A stretch of 64,000 nt of DNA. Origin: Azolla caroliniana. Taxonomy: Eukaryota; Polypodiophyta. The notes beneath the pieces were generated by a model that ran no database searches, was not told where the DNA came from, and saw nothing but the letters and a program-made list of their open reading frames with translations. The stretch lies in NCBI GenBank assembly GCA_043228905.1, contig JBHGNT010000018.1, forward strand, positions 3,968,001 to 4,032,000, written 5' to 3'. Of the stretch, positions 11,746 through 23,051 are shown piece by piece. The number at the start of each line of letters is the position of its first letter. Positions within the stretch are counted from its first letter, which is position 1. The translations under genes and the position numbers were made by a program.

Positions 11746-11838
11746 AGATAAGAGGGTGGATGTAATGATTTTTTATATAAATAAGTAATGTTCTTTGATA
11801 GCAAATATGGCATTCGAAAGAAAGAAATGCTTAATATG

Positions 11839-11910
11839 GGGGTGTTGTGACAATTTAACTCATGACCTCTCACACTCGAAGCATGAATCATACCACTAGA
11901 CCAAACACCC
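11839..11910 (-). pseudogene. tRNA-Pro-like pseudogene (SINE head)
   Basis: 72 nt beginning GGGTGTTTGGTCTAGTGGTA, the 5' half of plant tRNA-Pro. The acceptor still pairs (GGGTGTT/AACACCC), but the anticodon loop reads TTCGAGT (CGG has become CGA) and the anticodon and T-stems are broken. Confidence 0.65.
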
Positions 11911-12054
11911 AATGCAAAAAAATAACTCTACAGAAATCAATACATCTTTTTCAATTTATGGAAGTCCACTAATATCTTCAAGAACAAATTGTTGGTTCTC
12001 ATCTCCATTCGTGAATCTTTTATCAAGTAACTCGCACTCATGATACCATATAAA

Positions 12055-12425
12055 GCATGTTGACTCTTGTATAGTCGAGGTGTGCAAAAGTGTTGTGTGT
12101 GAGCAAGATAATGAATCAAAGAAAACAACCAAAAATAAGATATACACATGATGATGGTTTAGGGTTTACACACATAAGCATGTTGACTCTTGTATAGTCG
12201 AGGTGTGCAAAAGTGTTGTGTGTGTGAGCAAGATAATGAATCAAAGAAAACAACCAGAAATAAGATATACACATGATGATGGTTTAGGGTTTATGCCCAT
12301 AACCCACTTGACTCTTGTATAGTCGAGGTGTGCAAATTGTGTGTGAGCAAGATAATGAATCAAAGAAAACAACCAGAAATAAGATCTACACATGATGATG
12401 GTTTAGGGTTTACGCACATAACCCA
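12055..12425. repeat. About 125-bp tandem repeat, 3 copies
   Basis: Units start with TTGACTCTTGTATAGTCGAGG near 12060, 12183 and 12309 and end with ATGATGGTTTAGGGTTTA. The third copy has lost a few bases. No coding capacity. Confidence 0.8.
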
Positions 12426-13371
12426 CTGGACATGGGCAACGATTAGATGTACGCAAATTTGGCAATCATGAAATCTGTCGAAAGCATGGTCAACTATGGC
12501 ATCAATTTGTATGTGGAACATTTGGAAATACAAATGTGTAAAATGGTACTCAGAGGAAACACACACGATTGCAAATGCTTACACAACTATGTGGATTGAT
12601 CTAGTGGTATCATTGTGTGCACAATTTGAAAACCTACAAGGAGATTCATAGTCTCAAGAGTTGGCACGAGCACAATTTATCTCACTCTAGGAAGCCACAC
12701 TGATGGTGGACTTCACACCAGGATATTCGAAATGGTGCTTCCAACCACCTCACTGGCTCTACCTCCCCTCGCCAGCAAATCACCGATATTGCGTTCAGTG
12801 ATATCAATGTCTGCCTACGTTCAAAAGCTTGCTAGCTATGGCTTGATGCTTGTTGAAAAATAACAAGTTTTATCTCGCAACCGTTTGTTGTTATGTGGAC
12901 AACGATTGCCCTAGACATTCAAAGTTTGAGTTGATGAGAGTCAAACTCGTGCCCTCTTGTACCCAAAGTAAAAGTAGACTGTAGCACCATTCGACCAAAT
13001 ACTTCAACGTTTGGTGACTTTGATAAAAATCATTTAATAAACTTTTTTAGATTACCTTTGAGCCTTTTCTTGATCTCTCGTCATTATCGTTATATTTTTG
13101 TCATTTTAGTAAATATTCTGTGTAGAGCTCAAAAAACCACTTACATATGCAATTAAAGTAGTTAAAGAACATGCTAATGATTGCATCTTTTACAAGGAGT
13201 GGCTGAATTGAGCCATTACATGTGATAAATGGCATGCCAAGGGGACCCTCAAAATGTTTGAGTCCATCTTTGGCGCGATTGATGGCCTTGTTGTAGCCAA
13301 AGATGATGCACACTTGAAAGAGTGTTGGTGAGAGTGGGCATCATCAATTAAGATCAATAATAAGAAATTCC
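12426..13371. other. Intergenic, decayed
   Basis: No gene recognised. On the minus strand near 13005-12925 there is a weak tRNA-like pattern (TGGTCGAATGGTG, then GAGTTTGACTC at tRNA-like spacing), perhaps a SINE relic. At 13210-13400 the plus strand can be read as KWHAKGTLKMFESIFGAIDG with a stop nearby, resembling an old transposase or retroelement ORF that I cannot name. Confidence 0.3.
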
Positions 13372-13381
13372 ACATGGATCT

Positions 13382-13897
13382 GGCAAATTGCAACGGTTTG
13401 GTTTGAGGGTGTCAACCTCAAACCATTTTAAACCGAATTGTTAAAAAAAATTTGAAACTTAAACCAAACCGAATTGAACCATGAAACCATTTAAACCAAA
13501 ACTGTTCAAACCAAACCATTAAAGAAAATTCAAACTCAAACCAAACGGTTTTAGAGATTTTCAAACCGTTAAACTGTCATAATTTTTTCAATTTTTTCAA
13601 AATTTCCCTAAAATGTCAAAATTAGGCTTAAATGAAAAGGTTGTTAAGAAAAATGATTATGAAAATATTTAAGAAAAAATAATAAAGTGACAACATTAAA
13701 CCATTTAAACTGTTTGAACCATTTAAACCACGGCTGCAAACCGTTTGAACCGAACCGAACCGAACTGTCGACCCCCCAAATTGAACCGAATCGTTCAAAA
13801 AAACCTAAACCTAAACCGAACCGAACCAATCCATTTTAGCCGTTAAGTTGCGATTTCGTGGTTTGGTTTGGTTCAAACTAAACCATTGTCAATTCCT
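13382..13897. mobile_element. Non-autonomous DNA transposon with AACCG-rich arms
   Basis: The element opens GGCAAATTGCAACGGTTTGG, and its inverted end reads AGGAATTGACAATGGTTTAG. The 10-bp sequence ACATGGATCT lies directly on both sides (13372-13381 and 13898-13907), a target-site duplication of the size made by Mutator-like elements. The interior is rich in AACCGAACC and has no ORF of note. An interior segment (CCTAATTTTGACATT in reverse) matches the element at 48.27-49.03 kb. Confidence 0.7.
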
Positions 13898-13907
13898 ACA
13901 TGGATCT

Positions 13908-14543
13908 TTGCCAATGAGAACAAATGTTGTCCCTTGGGTGGATTGGCGGTTAAAGGATAATACACTCTCGTTACAAAGTCACAACAAATATGTTGTATAA
14001 TCATGCAATGACATCATTGTCTTGGATATTACCTAAAACATGAAAAGGTATGGAATAATATATGTAGGTCAAATGCAAGGTGGTGGCAAATATTGTAATG
14101 TGGTTGGCATTGCTATTTTTCATTTCATGCAAATGTATTCATATGGAGAGTCATGATTTGTGGGTTACCATTAGGTTTAGCCTTAAAGGCACAAGGACGA
14201 GGGTCAGATACATGCTTCTTTTGCACTATTCTATTGGAGGTCAATACACATATGTTCATTTAATGTCCTATGGCACATATAGTTTGGAGGTACTTATGAG
14301 ATATTTGGCAAGTTTTAACCCGTTGTTATTTGAGGTTTCAAATTTTTCGCTCAATATGTTCGAAATGGTCCGGGTGACGAGTTGGAGATACTGTTCCAGT
14401 TTTTACAATACTGGGTATTGCAACACGATTGGAATATGCGTAAACGCTTTCATGTTGTTGACAGCAAACATGGGGTTGAAAACATATGCAGAGAAGTTAG
14501 AAGAGGCATTCTTCATTCTTATGTGGAAGTTTTGGATGTGAGA

Positions 14544-14545
<2 letters not shown>
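13908..14545. other. Decayed coding-like sequence, unassigned
   Basis: Continuation of the sequence split by the DNA transposon. An open stretch of 153 codons (14080-14541, +) has no recognisable domain. I treat it as intergenic. Confidence 0.25.
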
Positions 14546-14581
<36 letters not shown>

Positions 14582-15613
14582 CATAGACATATTCAGGTGT
14601 TTCTAATGGCGTTACAGGGAGGGAGGTCTTGCTCTGCTCTCTCCTCCCTACGTAGGTAGGATAGGTGGGTAGAGAAAGACAGAAAGTTATATTAACGTCT
14701 TCTAAGGCCCAAATTTGGCCCATGAGACAATTGGTGTACTAGGTAGGGTGTCTACCGAATCATCAAAATACAAATAAAAATAAGCATAGACTTAACAAGT
14801 CTGTAACAAAAAAAGGCGGATTTGCACATACGATCGATATAAACCGTGGGTGCTTTTTTTTAGCCCAGAAAGCAGAAAGCAGAAAGCATAAAGCAGAGAG
14901 CAGAGAGCAGAAAGCAGAAAGCATAAAGCAGAAAGAGACGCCATTTGTTCTTTGGTTATACATATGAATATGTATATATGTACATATTTGAATTGGGATG
15001 TGTCCGTTTGAGAACAAAAATTCTTTGATTTCTTCTTTCTTTCTTTCTTTCATCTTCTTCCTGTGTTTCTTATGATTTTATTGATTGAAAAGTTATTTTT
15101 GGAGGCTTTCTCTCCTTTTGGCTTATTTACATATTTGCCCCCCCCCCCCCCTCCTCTCTGTCTCTGTCTCTGTTTCTCTCTCTCTCTGCTCTGCTCTGTT
15201 CTGTCTTTTTCTCTGTGTCTCTCTCCTCCTTCGTCGTCTCAGGTTCTCTGTCTGTCTGTCTGTCTGTTTGTCTGTGGATCCTTCCCTTCGCTTCATTCCA
15301 TTGATCGCTATTTCTTTCTTTCTTTCTTTCTCATAGGGGTAGTTCTCTCTTCTCTCTTCTCGTCCTTTGCCTCCTTTTCCCATCTCCTTTCTTTCTTTTC
15401 TTCCCTCCTCTGCTTCTTTCTCGTTTCTTTTCTGCCGATTTTCTGCTTAAGTACAGTATCAGTACCAAAAATTTGGTTTTTCTTTTTCTTTTTCTTTTTT
15501 CCATTCAGGTGCAGCTTCCTGTGTGTTGATACATATATATATACATATATATATCACAGAAAGTAAAGAAGGATAAAGGAGGAGGACATCGATCAGCGCG
15601 GAAGGAGTGAGCC
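14546..15613. other. RING gene upstream region with simple repeats
   Basis: Contains (AT)n at 14549-14573, an AAAGCAG/AAAGCAT run at 14867-14937, a C11 run near 15138-15150, and CT/TCTG-rich tracts to 15450. The last few hundred bases, pyrimidine-rich and just upstream of the ATG at 15614, are probably promoter and 5' UTR. Confidence 0.45.
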
Positions 15614-18600
15614 ATGGAGAGCAGGTCTTCTGAGAATCTCTCCACAGATCTGTCTGAAGACTTGATAGAAAGTGGGGTTCTGGAAGGTTCCGAAGAAAGA
15701 GGAAGCGAAGGACGTATCGTCCCTGCTTCTGTATCATCATCCAGAACCTCTTTTACAAGCCTGAGTCAAGTCGATTCTGACCTTGCCCTCGCCCGAGCTC
15801 TTCAACAACAGGTATGCCTTTGGTCCTCTTATCTTTCTGCTTTCAACTATCTTGGCAAAGATTGCTGGGTTTCTGTCCCGAGTTGTAAAGATTCAAAGAG
15901 TTGTTTTGCCAGAGGATATGTACAGGTTCAAGATAATAGGTTGAGTGATAGAATGTATAGATACATGAGGAAATCCACGGCGATCATGTGGAGAAACAGT
16001 ACATCCACAGAGATGATGTAGAGACATAGGATCACAGAGGGGATGTGTAGAGAGAGGATTTACATAGCTAAGATAGGATAGAATGTGAACATTGTAGAGA
16101 AATGATGTGTGGAGAGAGGATGGGTACGCCTACATGTACATGAACGTTATGTCCTAAGAGAGGATATGGTATGTCGATGGAAAGGATGTGTACTTTGTAA
16201 AGAGAGAATATGTATACTGCCATGTCAACAGTCCAAAGATAGGGTGCTTATCCTGTTAATAAATGATATGAAGAGACAGGATGTGTAAACTCCATGCCCC
16301 CATGGATTCTGGCTTATATACTTATATATAGACCTTTATAACTTATTGTGTTTGGGCAGCCTTAAAATCTTTCAACTATCATCAAGGAAGTTCAAGATTA
16401 TTTATCATTTCTAATATGGTTTTTAGTGTTTCCTAGAGTACATTGTTCGGTATCTTTCTTCATTGTAGAAAATTTCCTTAATCTTCATGTACGTGATTAA
16501 ATTTATTGTTTGGATTATATGTTCTTGCTCAATAATTCATAAAAATGAGGCATTGGAATCTCTATTTCAAAAGAATCATGAATAGATAATAGAAATGTAA
16601 CTGTTGGATCTTGTATCAAAGAGGGGTTGGGGACATTCAGAGTTGGATAGTAGAATTGAGAAAATTTCAAAATAGTGAAAATCATGGAAGTGAAATTTGA
16701 GAATCAAAACAGTAAAAAAAATCAGTGCTTGAAAATCAGGGAAATTTCTTAAATAGAGAAATGATGAGGGTTAATTGTAGAAGTGAACTTTGAGAATTAT
16801 AACAGTTGAAAAAAAAAGCGCTTGAAAATCAAGGAAATTTTTAATTTTCTGAAATAGGGAAAGTCATGAGGGTTAATTGTAGAAGTGAACTTTGTGAATC
16901 AAAACAGTTGGAAAAAATCAGCGCTTGAAAATCAAGGAAATTTTTAAGTGTCTTAAATAGTGGGTCTAAAACAGTTGGGAAAGTTTATTATGTGAAATTA
17001 GTAAAATTTTAATTTGCAGCCAAATTAGAGATTGGGATTGAAAATTGAATAACAGGTTGCAACTCATATGTGTTCTATTATACTCTTAGTTTTAAAGTAA
17101 TTTATGAAATAGCACATATGAGGGGCCCAAACCATGCCCATTTATAGAAAAACTGTGGAAACAATATCACTATGCGTATTATATTGGAGCATCATACATG
17201 ATATAAAAAGTTCTATTTCCAGCATAAAAACTGTTTTTCTTTGCAGGAGCATGCCTACTTACTTTTGCATATGGGCGGTGAAGAAAATGAATATGAAATA
17301 GTCAGTGCTGCTGAGGACTACGAGTATGTTAATGAAGGTGATGAGGATCAAGATCCTGCAGATCTACAATCACAACTCCCACCAGAACCTAACCGTTTGA
17401 TTGGAGAAGAGGATGATGATGATGAAGGTCACATAGATGGATCGCTGTTTGAAAATGATGAAGCATATGCCCAAGCTTTGCAAGATGCAGAGCAACGGAA
17501 TGCAACTCTTTACATGATGGGACGTATAGGTGTTGTTGAATGTATGTGCCCTACGTTTTTAACCTATGCCTAAATAGACGACTTTGTACGTTGGTGTATA
17601 CTGTATTTTGGGATATTGACATGCATGAAGGATTTTAGGCATTAAGAGTTAAGGTTGTAATGTGTAGTGTAAATCATCATCTTGTCTTTCAGAAATTTGT
17701 TTTATATTCTGATTTCCTAAACTATATGAATAAATATTGACACTGGTGTTCATTATTCTAAGGATGAAGACATGCATGAAAAGTTTATGGTGCCCTTGTA
17801 TAATTTGAAAAGAGAAAATTGGTCTTCTATTTAAGTCCGTCAATGTATATTCTTTTCAGTATGCTGACATGACATAAAAGTTCTTATTCTCACTGATGAT
17901 GCTGTCAATAGTTTGCTGTCTTGGTCTTCAGACTAAATGAACATCTGTTAATAGCTTGTAACCCTCTCACAGTCTTTATGCAAACATGGCTGCATTTCAA
18001 TTTCTTCGAATTATCGGATTACTCATTCTTTCTTTCAGAGTCTTTACTGCTATTCTGATTTTCTATTTTTACTCATACAAAATGTAAACAAATCTTGCAG
18101 CTGATGGAGAAGAAGATGATGAAAGCTATGGGTCTCAGGTACTAGATCCATTGAGTGCTCATCTTTATAATGTACATCCTTTGTTTTTCTCTTTTGATGT
18201 TTGTGTATCCTAATATTATATTAATGCTTCTGTTTTTTGCTATTCAGGATGTCTGGCAAGATGTGGATCCAGATAACATGTCTTATGAGGTAAATTGAAA
18301 GCTATGTTGTTGGTTAAATGATGAATGGTGTTAAGCAGGTTTATTATATTGGGAATTCAGGGTTTCACTGACTGTGTTAAACAGGTTTATTATATTGGGA
18401 ATTAAAAATTGCAATCTTACACAGGAATTGGTAGCTCTAGGAGAGGCAGTTGGAACACATAGTAAAGGTCTGAAGCCTGATGTTATTGCTTCATTACCTT
18501 GTAATAAGTTTGTTAGCTCAAGCACCAATTCTGAAGATCCGTAAGTTTTCTTCATCCCAAATCATCATACATTTTGTCATCCCTTACTGATTTTTATGTG

Positions 18601-19092
18601 CGTCACTTTTGCGAAGTATTCATTTTATATCATATTATTGCTTGAAGAAGTGTGAGTCAGTTCTTCTGCTCTTGTTTAATGATCATGCATTTCTTCTTTC
18701 CTCATTTGAATGGAGTTCGCTACTTTATTTTGATTGTAGTCTTGCATTATCTACTTGCCAAGATGTTCATTTCAAAATATATGATGGTTTGAATAGGTGT
18801 GTGATTTGTCGATATGAATATGAAGATGGTGATACATTATCAACATTACCCTGCAAACACCGTTACCATACAGATTGCATTAAGGACTGGCTTCAAATAA
18901 ACAAGGTAGTTCATTTTTTAAATTCTCTCTTTATACCTGTTTCCTATGGTTGTCGAAAGGCAATGCTTATAATATGAACCTTATCAACAAACAATCCATC
19001 ATCAAGGGTTTTGTTTATATGATCTTGAAATGATCTCGCAGGTTTGCCCAATGTGCAGTGCTGAAGTAACACCATCAGGAAAGGAGAATTAG
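15614..19092 (+). CDS. RING-H2 E3 ubiquitin ligase, BIG BROTHER-like
   Basis: Seven exons: 15614-15811, 17247-17541, 18101-18138, 18248-18289, 18425-18540, 18797-18905, 19042-19092; the product is about 282 aa. The C-terminus is a RING-H2 finger: CVIC, then CKHRYHTDC, then CPMC, which binds two zinc ions and recruits a ubiquitin-charged E2. The sequence around it (YEDGDTLSTLPCKH, WLQINKVCPMCSAEV) is typical of BIG BROTHER and its relatives, E3 ligases that limit organ growth. The N-terminal half is acidic, with a Ser-rich first exon and two ALQ-type helices (LARALQQQ, AYAQALQDAEQ); no membrane segment is visible. Two junctions are uncertain. Exon 2 could end at 17529, and exon 6 could start at 18740; both alternatives keep frame. 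I chose the stronger donor and the acceptor that best matches the family's spacing before the RING. Confidence 0.85.
16660..16985. repeat. Degenerate 110-bp tandem repeat in RING intron 1
   Basis: Three tandem copies containing GTGAACTTTGAGAAT, AACAGTTG and GCGCTTGAAAATCAAGG. They lie within the 1.4-kb first intron. Confidence 0.65.
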
Positions 19093-20170
19093 TGTTTGTA
19101 TGATGGTTTCTCGAATTATTATGACTACTTGATATATTGTGTACATACGATATTGTTTGTTTTGGACACATTCACCGCTGTGAATGTGTCTTGGTGGCAA
19201 TCCAATTTGTAAAGGATGCAACTCTGACATTGTTTTTTCATTATGATTTATTGAAATCATGTGCTTTGCACTCATTCTCTATTTCAATCTTCATCATATT
19301 ATGAATGTATGGAAGAGATGGATAGAAACCAGTTGTGCCATATGTCTATATCATCATAATTGAGAGTGAGCGAGAGAGAGGGAGACAAAGACTAAGCGGG
19401 AATGTTAAAATGAATTCAATAATATAGACAATTTGATGGAAATAGAAATTTGTACTTCCATGGCTCAAAGTGATACCATGGTTTTCAAGAAGGTTTCAAG
19501 ATTAAGGTCTTCAAGTGGTTCTGATGGTTATGGCCCCATATTAACACCTCATTGTAGCATAAATTGTTTTATATTAAAGCTATCAATTGGTGCTAAACTG
19601 ATCAATTGGCTGTAAATGTCTTACCCAGAGAGTTTGTGAGTGAAATTGTATTGCTGAAGATAGTTCTGTAATAACAATGAACATGCACTTTGTGTTAGAA
19701 TGTTTTTAAGGGAGGGTCATGAAGTGGTTCAACTCATATACTGTGTGACTCAACTTTGGGTTGGAACTTGGAAAATGTAAATAGACTAGTCATTGTTTTA
19801 CAGCCTTTTAACATGATCAGGAAAGTGACATCTCCTCTTTAGCACCTTTTACCCTAAATTTGGACACACAACAAAGAAATCATCATTGTATATTGTCTCT
19901 TTTATATCTAGATTTTACATGTCTCATTAACCTCTTTTTTTCAAGTCTACTTATCTTACACAACAAAAATGATGGCAATAAAGGCAACACAACCAGGACA
20001 CCACACCATGCTTACATATAAGGCAGAACCAATACAAGTGGTTCAAAGATTAAATTTTAAATTTTAATGCCCCATCGACAAATATGTGGAGTATATGCTT
20101 TGAGTCTCGATTTCAAGACGGTAGACATATTATATGTCTGAAAATCAATGCAACCAATGTGACACATGAG
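19093..20170. other. RING 3' UTR and intergenic
   Basis: The first 200-300 bases should be the RING gene's 3' UTR. The rest is AT-rich with no gene recognised. Confidence 0.4.
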
Positions 20171-20174
20171 GATT

Positions 20175-20410
20175 GAAGCTGGATTGATGTTATTCAATGT
20201 TATGTTGGTCCAAGCGTTGCTTTATGCAGTGGAGGTGTGGGGTGGCACTATCTCGCTTAGTGCGTGGAATGAATTGGGGGCCAACTATGCAGGTTGAAAC
20301 ATATCATCCTATTGGAAACAAGTACTACCTATGCAAAGAGTATAGATGTATATCACAAAAGTCAAGAGTATGCTTGATCATAGATTTCCCAAAGAAGTGT
20401 GGAACATAGG
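20175..20410 (+). mobile_element. LINE fragment, end of reverse-transcriptase ORF
   Basis: Plus-strand reading gives LVQALLYAVEVWGGTISLS followed by AWNELG, close to the conserved stretch after the LINE reverse-transcriptase domain (family pattern LLYGVEVWG ... W). It is interrupted by stops and is only a fragment. Confidence 0.55.
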
Positions 20411-22397
20411 ATGCAAAGTATGAAAAACTAATAAGAGAAAAATCCTCTCATCTAGCTAGGTGCTTTACATTTCAAAATGGTTAAAGGGTGGGTATTAAAA
20501 GATGTAATGTAGCTCTTAGTTGATGTTATGAAATTGGGGTTAAATTACCAGAGGCACGAAGGATGAAGGGACAAGATGCTAAAATGTCCAAATTGGAATA
20601 TTATTACATTGCAAATATTAGCCCCTAGTATTGGCCCCACGACAAGTTAAAAAATACCAAAATATATCCAATTCCATCGCACTTCTTCAAACTCGCTCAC
20701 ACAAGTTAGGCATTGAGGTAGCATCATGGCCTCACCATAGTGGAGGATAAATATCGAATATCACTTACTTGTCGCATGCTCAACATATCAGGTAATTCGT
20801 GAGAAATATGATGACTTGTTAAATGCGCATGATAATGTGAGTGAGTGTCATACTCAGATTTCCAACGAGAAGGGTGAGCGCGTACGTGGGTGCATTATTT
20901 TCACAATAGAGAGAGATTTTTTTTACTACATAGTAGTAACCCCTTTTCTTAGGAAGGAGTCACATAGACACGGTGATATGTTGATTTGGTCTCGTAGGTC
21001 AAATTTGGCCTCATCTTGAACGATACAATTTCTATGCTATTCTAGTCTTTTTCAACATGAAGCAGCAACACATTGATGCGCTACTGTGAGCGAAACGATA
21101 ACCTGTCATTATAGTCATACCTCCATCTTCATAGCCTTTTACGGAGCCATCGGGACGAAGAAGTAACATATATCGTAGTTTCCCGATCGGGAAAAAACCT
21201 CGGATATCTCAGTTTCCCGATCGGGAAAGGTTTTTTTTTACGACTACGCGGTATAAGAAGGAGGAACCAACATGTGTGAAAGCAATAGAAGAAGAAGAAG
21301 AAGAAGAAGAAGAAGAAGAAGAAAAAGAAAAAGAAGAAGAAAAGATGAAGAAGAAAGCTCTGTTTTTTTTTTTGTTAACCAAACATATAGAGACAGAATA
21401 AGATAAGGCATGTGGGCGATCTGCCTATCCTATCCCAATCTGCACTGATGTGAGTCTCCCTCTCCCTTCTCTCTCCCTCTCTCTCTGCACTTGATTTTCT
21501 GGCTTTTGATCTTCATCTGTGAATGCTTAAAGAAGTGTGGAAAGCAACTCTCTGTTTTGTGCTACATGCCTCTAGGATATGGCATGCTCTGCTATCTTAT
21601 TAACTCTTTGTATTTCAGGCTTTGAAGGGCACCTTATTGCTGTATCTGTCAAACACACCACACGCACACATAGATATCATGATTGAAATGTGTATGGCTG
21701 TCTGTCTGTATACATATATGTAGTTACATACATTACATACACAGTGATAGAGAGATTGCTGCATGTAAAATGCTGAACACACGAATCAAGTCTTATGTAT
21801 AATAGGAATGGCTCAGCTGTATACATATGTTCAGATACATACATACATCCATACATCATAGAGATGGGACATCAATGTATTGGCGAGTCTGACAATACAT
21901 ACCAATAAACCATCACCCTTTATCTGCAATCTGCACAATCTGCACCATTGCTGTAATATCACATAGCTTTCATCCTCTTTGGTGTGAGACAGGGCATCCA
22001 AACTTTTGGGGGACTTATGAACCATGCATGTTTTGATCTGAACAAGTATCTCTAGAACCCTCTACTTCAATCATTTATTTTTTATTACATTGAAAGTTAG
22101 TTTACTGGCATTTTCAATCATGACCTTACACACCTTTCTTTCTCAGCCACAGTGTGCACAGTCAAATGCAAAGTTCATTGTGAAAGTTCTTGAACATTTA
22201 TATGTAATTATGTGAGATAAAGATAGATAGATAGAGAGATGTGGTTTATATATGCCTTTTAGTCTCTAAAAGACGGTTCTTAAATTAGGTCATCAAGGCC
22301 ATAAGTTCCCATTCAAATCCAGCCAGCAGTGTATTATGCATGTATAAGTTAGTTTCAACACAAAGTGCTCACAATCATTGAGGCTAAGCAGAATAGA
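20411..22397. other. Intergenic and likely CCB3-like 5' region
   Basis: Contains two copies of a perfect 16-bp palindrome (21179-21228), a (GAA)n tract at about 21286-21345, and CT-rich sequence at 21460-21485. No other gene recognised. The part near 22.2-22.4 kb is probably 5' UTR or promoter of the next gene. Confidence 0.4.
21179..21228. repeat. Duplicated perfect palindrome TTTCCCGATCGGGAAA
   Basis: The 16-bp palindrome occurs at 21179-21194 and again at 21213-21228, with start-to-start spacing of 34 bp. Each half contains TTTCCCG, similar to the core of E2F sites (TTTCCCGC), but the final C is absent. Confidence 0.8.
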
Positions 22398-23051
22398 ATG
22401 GCTCTTCTATGTGGGGGTTGTTATCATGCTAACCTTCCAAATGCTCATATGAGACTGGTGCCACATCCAACCACTTTGAAACACTTATCTCATGTTCAGT
22501 GCAAGTCTAAGGTGGACATCAACATGGTCAGAGAAGATAATTTGTTTCACATTCAGTCAAAAAGACCCGAATCAAGAAAGCATGGTTCCACCCTCACAAC
22601 ATTTGCACCATTACTTTCTTCCCTCTTCATGCTAGCACCAGCTGGTGCTATGGAAACTTCTCGTTCGTATGCATTACCTCTTGCCAAAATTGGCGAGAAT
22701 GGCCTATATACAGAGGACCTCCGGACTTTATATATGTTATCTCTTGCGGAAATAGATCCATCAACGGCTGCCACCATTGCGCAAATCCTTGGTCCCATCT
22801 TTGCGTCCCTAAATTTCCTCTTCATTATAAGAATCGTTATGTCATGGTATCCTCAACTACCTGTAGACAAACTTCCTTATGTAATTGCTTTTGCACCGAC
22901 TGAGCCAGTGCTTGAACCTACCCGGAGGCTTATTCCCCCTGTTGGAGGTGTGGATGTGGCACCTGTTATTTGGGTAGCTATCATGAGTTTTTTGAATGAA
23001 ATTCTGTTGGGCCAACAAGGGCTCCTTGTGCTTCTTTCCCAGAAGACCTAA
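22398..23051 (+). CDS. CCB3: YGGT/YlmG-family protein, cytochrome b6f assembly factor CCB3-like
   Basis: 217-aa single open frame from the ATG at 22398. Residues 1-70 look like a plastid transit peptide (basic, Ser/His-rich), and a hydrophobic stretch follows near 68-86 (FAPLLSSLFMLAPAGAM), perhaps a second cleavage region. The YGGT core has two membrane helices (about 124-148 and 187-213) joined by a conserved loop with SWYPQLP, YAPTEP-like AFAPTEP, and RRLIPPVGGVD. Among plant YlmG relatives this loop and the NEILLGQQGLLVLLSQ end best fit CCB3, a thylakoid protein of system IV that helps attach haem c(i) to cytochrome b6. Coding sequence is uninterrupted here. A YLMG1/2 paralogue is the main alternative. 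Confidence 0.8.
   Translation: MALLCGGCYHANLPNAHMRLVPHPTTLKHLSHVQCKSKVDINMVREDNLFHIQSKRPESRKHGSTLTTFAPLLSSLFMLAPAGAMETSRSYALPLAKIGENGLYTEDLRTLYMLSLAEIDPSTAATIAQILGPIFASLNFLFIIRIVMSWYPQLPVDKLPYVIAFAPTEPVLEPTRRLIPPVGGVDVAPVIWVAIMSFLNEILLGQQGLLVLLSQKT

Larger units (their letters stand above)
11065..11910 (-). mobile_element. tRNA-Pro-headed dispersed repeat, copy 1 (expanded)
   Basis: Read on the minus strand: a tRNA-Pro-like head (11910-11839), a body with CAATTTCAAGGGCGATG, six tandem 98-bp units, then a tail with GAGTTAAACTCTATTATAA and AGGAGTTGAGCC. The same order of head, body and tail (GGTTTAACTCCATTATAAG, AGGAGTTGTTGAG) is found on the plus strand at 37600-37920. This makes it a dispersed SINE-like family rather than a local pseudogene. 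Confidence 0.6.

Noticed and set aside
12160-12415. TTTAGGG-like telomere motifs
   Set aside because: Only single occurrences inside a 125-bp repeat unit; there is no telomeric array.
14080-14541. 153-codon ORF as a gene
   Set aside because: No recognisable domain, hydrophobic and biased composition, and location within decayed repeat sequence.
15063-15566. 167-codon Ser/Leu/Phe-rich ORF and its minus-strand shadow
   Set aside because: Caused by CT-rich microsatellites and the C run upstream of the RING gene.
22365-22397. Earlier GTG start for the CCB3-like protein
   Set aside because: A non-ATG start is unlikely in a plant nuclear gene, and the ATG at 22398 gives a normal transit peptide.
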